From: Pseudomonadota bacterium
Lineage (GTDB): Bacteria; Desulfobacterota; Syntrophia; Syntrophales; JADFWA01
Reading direction: 5' to 3'
Length of the DNA: 7,577 bases
Assembly: GCA_015222855.1 (NCBI GenBank)
Contig: JADFWA010000190.1
Span: forward strand, 1-7,577
A program made the position numbers and the translations under genes. Shown here one piece after another: positions 6,335 through 7,577 of this stretch. Every line of letters starts with the position of its first letter. Position 1 is the stretch's first letter. The notes below the pieces were generated by a model, which ran no database searches, had not been told where the DNA came from, and saw only the letters and a list, made by a program, of their open reading frames with translations.

Positions 6335-6418
6335 TCCCCTCTATCCCCCCTCCCCCAACCCCTCCCACCAAGGGGAGGGGAGATGTGTATAACGATAAGC
6401 TTTGTAAAAAAGGGGGGG
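6331..6418. repeat. C-run/G-run repeat between manC and manA
   Basis: The gap starts with a C-rich tract (6336-6366) and ends with a seven-G run (6412-6418). Inside, CCCCTCCC (6359-6366) pairs perfectly with GGGAGGGG (6373-6380) around a 6-nt loop. The outer C tract can also pair with the distal A/G run. The reverse complement of 6331-6350 resembles the flank of the repeat at 2859-2891, which points to one family. The repeat includes the last bases of manC at one end and the manA ribosome binding site at the other. No T-run follows the hairpin, so it need not terminate transcription within the operon. Confidence 0.6.
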
Positions 6419-6421
6419 TGA
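6414..6421 (+). promoter_or_regulatory. Repeat-derived ribosome binding site of manA
   Basis: GGGGGTGA can pair with the 3' end of 16S rRNA in the register of GGAGGTGA with one G-U wobble, and the G run ends 7 nt before the ATG at 6426. A second candidate is GAGGA (6443-6447), 8 nt before the in-frame ATG at 6456. Both starts are plausible. Confidence 0.5.
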
Positions 6422-6425
6422 CATT

Positions 6426-7451
6426 ATGCAAAGCAACTTATCGAGGAATTTTCAGATGAATACTCCATTATACCCTCTTATACTCAAACCTGTCTTCAAG
6501 GAAAAGCCGTGGGGAGGAAGGAGGCTGGAAACCCTCCTCGGCAAGAATCTTCCGCCGGATGTGTCTGTCGGCGAATCCTGGGAGCTTGCCATCCGCCGGG
6601 ATGAGAAAAGCACCATAGCCAACGGCCCCCTTGCGGGAAAGACGCTGTCTGAGGTGGGAACTGCGAGGGGGGACGAGCTTTACGGGATATCACCTGTCAC
6701 AGAAAACAGGTTTCCGCTTTTGATAAAATTCATCGATGCACAGGATGTCCTCTCGGTGCAGGTACACCCGGACGATAAATATGTTTCACTCCATGAAGAT
6801 ACCGACGATTCGGGAAAGACCGAGATGTGGTATATTCTTCATGCCGAACCCGGATCCGGCATCATTTTCGGCCTGAAAGAGGGAGTTACCCGGGAAGAAA
6901 TCCGCAAGGCACTTGAGGAAAAAACGCTGAAAGAGTGTTTCAATGAGGTACCGGTAAAGGAGGGAGATGTTTTTTTCATCCCCGCGGGAATGGTTCATGC
7001 CATCGGTCGCGGGATTGTGCTGGCGGAAATCCAGCAGAACTCCGATATCACCTACCGGTTGTACGACTGGGAGCGCTTAGACAGCCAGGGAAAGCCGAGA
7101 GATCTCCATGTCGAAAAGGCGCTGGATGTAATTGACTTTTCCTTTACCGACGCGAAAAAACTTGAGGGAGTTTCCACTGCCAAAGGGAGAAATAAAAAAA
7201 CCGTCCTGAAAAAATGCCCCCATTTCGCCGTTGAACTGCTGGAAATCAATGAGGAAACCGATCAGAAGACATCTGACATCTTTTCCGTTCTTTCCATGCT
7301 TGAGGGCAGGTCAACCATCCAGTGGGGTGCGGGTGAGGTCAATGCAATAAAAGGTGAAACGGTATTTCTTCCCGCATGCCTTGCCGATTACAGATTATTA
7401 CCCGATACCCCGTCAAGGATGTTAAAGACATATATACCGTTAGTCCCTTAA
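6426..7451 (+). CDS. manA: Mannose-6-phosphate isomerase, class I
   Basis: This zinc enzyme interconverts fructose-6-phosphate and mannose-6-phosphate in the cytoplasm and feeds the GDP-mannose route together with ManC. The 341 residues match the short, Bacillus-type class I form. Numbered from the first ATG, LKPVFKEKPWGG (20-31) is the usual N-terminal motif. The zinc ligands are visible in QVHPDD (Gln112, His114), KTEMWY (Glu133) and IPAGMVHAIG (His191). EIQQNSDITYRLYDW (201-215) carries the conserved Arg211. A second cupin-like half follows to residue 341. Residues 1-10 have no family counterpart, so Met11 (ATG at 6456, with its own GAGGA site) could be the real start. The first ATG has the stronger but repeat-derived site and is used here. 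The gene lies 91 nt after manC on the same strand. A phosphomannomutase, needed between the two steps, is not in the window. Confidence 0.94.
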   Translation: MQSNLSRNFQMNTPLYPLILKPVFKEKPWGGRRLETLLGKNLPPDVSVGESWELAIRRDEKSTIANGPLAGKTLSEVGTARGDELYGISPVTENRFPLLIKFIDAQDVLSVQVHPDDKYVSLHEDTDDSGKTEMWYILHAEPGSGIIFGLKEGVTREEIRKALEEKTLKECFNEVPVKEGDVFFIPAGMVHAIGRGIVLAEIQQNSDITYRLYDWERLDSQGKPRDLHVEKALDVIDFSFTDAKKLEGVSTAKGRNKKTVLKKCPHFAVELLEINEETDQKTSDIFSVLSMLEGRSTIQWGAGEVNAIKGETVFLPACLADYRLLPDTPSRMLKTYIPLVP

Positions 7452-7493
7452 TTGTAAAGTTCGTGCAAAAATGGCAAAAGAATTGAAACCAAT

Positions 7494-7509
7494 TACGAAA
7501 TCACGAAGA
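7494..7509. repeat. Degenerate second copy of the CACNAAGN octamer repeat
   Basis: Two consecutive octamers, TACGAAAT (7494-7501) and CACGAAGA (7502-7509), follow the same pattern as the repeat at 1434-1497. TTCGTG at 7460-7465 is the exact complement of CACGAA at 7502-7507 and may be the remnant of an opposite arm. It lies 43 nt after the manA stop codon. The match is short and could be partly chance. Confidence 0.35.
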
Positions 7510-7517
7510 AAGCATTC

Positions 7518-7577
7518 GGGAGGGCATAAAGCCCTCCCCTACATTCATTCGAGAAAAATTCGTAGAGGCGGGGTTTA
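7518..7577. repeat. Palindromic repeat at the window edge, truncated
   Basis: GGGAGGGC (7518-7525) and GCCCTCCC (7531-7538) are perfect arms around ATAAA. A further G-rich stretch, GAGGCGGGGTTTA (7565-7577), runs to the last base and looks like the first half of another hairpin. No T-run follows the first hairpin (CTACATTCATTC), so it is more likely a dispersed repeat than a classic terminator, although it is the only strong structure after manA and could end that transcript. Confidence 0.55.

Noticed and set aside
6150..6431. Minus-strand open frame of 93 codons across the manC end and the repeat
   Set aside because: Its product is a low-complexity Pro/Ser/Gly-rich sequence created by the C/G runs, and it lies antisense to a well-supported gene.
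1..7577. A new defence, mobile or biosynthetic system
   Set aside because: All genes but one belong to well-known metabolic or peptidase families, and no nuclease, transposase, integrase, toxin-antitoxin pair, CRISPR array or reverse transcriptase is visible.

Overview
The window looks like a chromosomal segment from an anaerobic, Gram-negative, deltaproteobacterial-type (Desulfobacterota-like) bacterium. This is inferred from three things: a presequence-protease-like M16 peptidase, a glutaconate-type CoA-transferase pair, and several short palindromic intergenic repeats of a kind I associate with such genomes. No rRNA or marker gene is present, so the assignment is tentative. I see no phage, transposase, CRISPR, tRNA or rRNA.

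Layout: (1) 2-1467, plus strand: the C-terminal end of an M16C/PreP-like zinc peptidase, cut by the window edge, followed 23 nt later by a membrane-anchored protein of unknown function with a Lys/Pro/Glu-rich linker. (2) 1434-1497: an imperfect inverted repeat built of 8-nt units. It separates two convergent genes and encodes the last residues of the first one. (3) 1504-2688, minus strand: a divergent NAD-dependent glycerol-3-phosphate dehydrogenase-like gene with its own consensus-like promoter (2745-2774) and probably a TTG start. (4) 2794-4831, minus strand: a two-gene operon for the alpha and beta subunits of a glutaconate-type family I CoA-transferase. It has a promoter at 4959-4987, a structured leader, and a perfect 17-bp hairpin terminator. 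(5) 4832-5263: the intergenic region between divergent operons. (6) 5264-7451, plus strand: mannose-1-phosphate guanylyltransferase and a class I mannose-6-phosphate isomerase, separated by a 91-nt repeat. (7) 7452-7577: further short repeats running off the window.

How the genes fit together: ManA interconverts fructose-6-P and mannose-6-P, and ManC makes GDP-mannose from mannose-1-P. Together they are two of the three enzymes leading from fructose-6-P to GDP-mannose for glycans or exopolysaccharide; the phosphomannomutase is not in the window. The CoA-transferase pair would activate an organic acid by CoA exchange, a step typical of anaerobic acid or amino-acid catabolism. The glycerol-3-phosphate dehydrogenase-like enzyme would supply sn-glycerol-3-phosphate for phospholipids if it has the canonical activity. 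These modules look independent.

I found no convincing undescribed multi-gene system. The most unusual items are the octamer-phased inverted repeat, the repeat that supplies the manA ribosome binding site, the divergent dehydrogenase, and the unrecognised anchored protein next to the peptidase.
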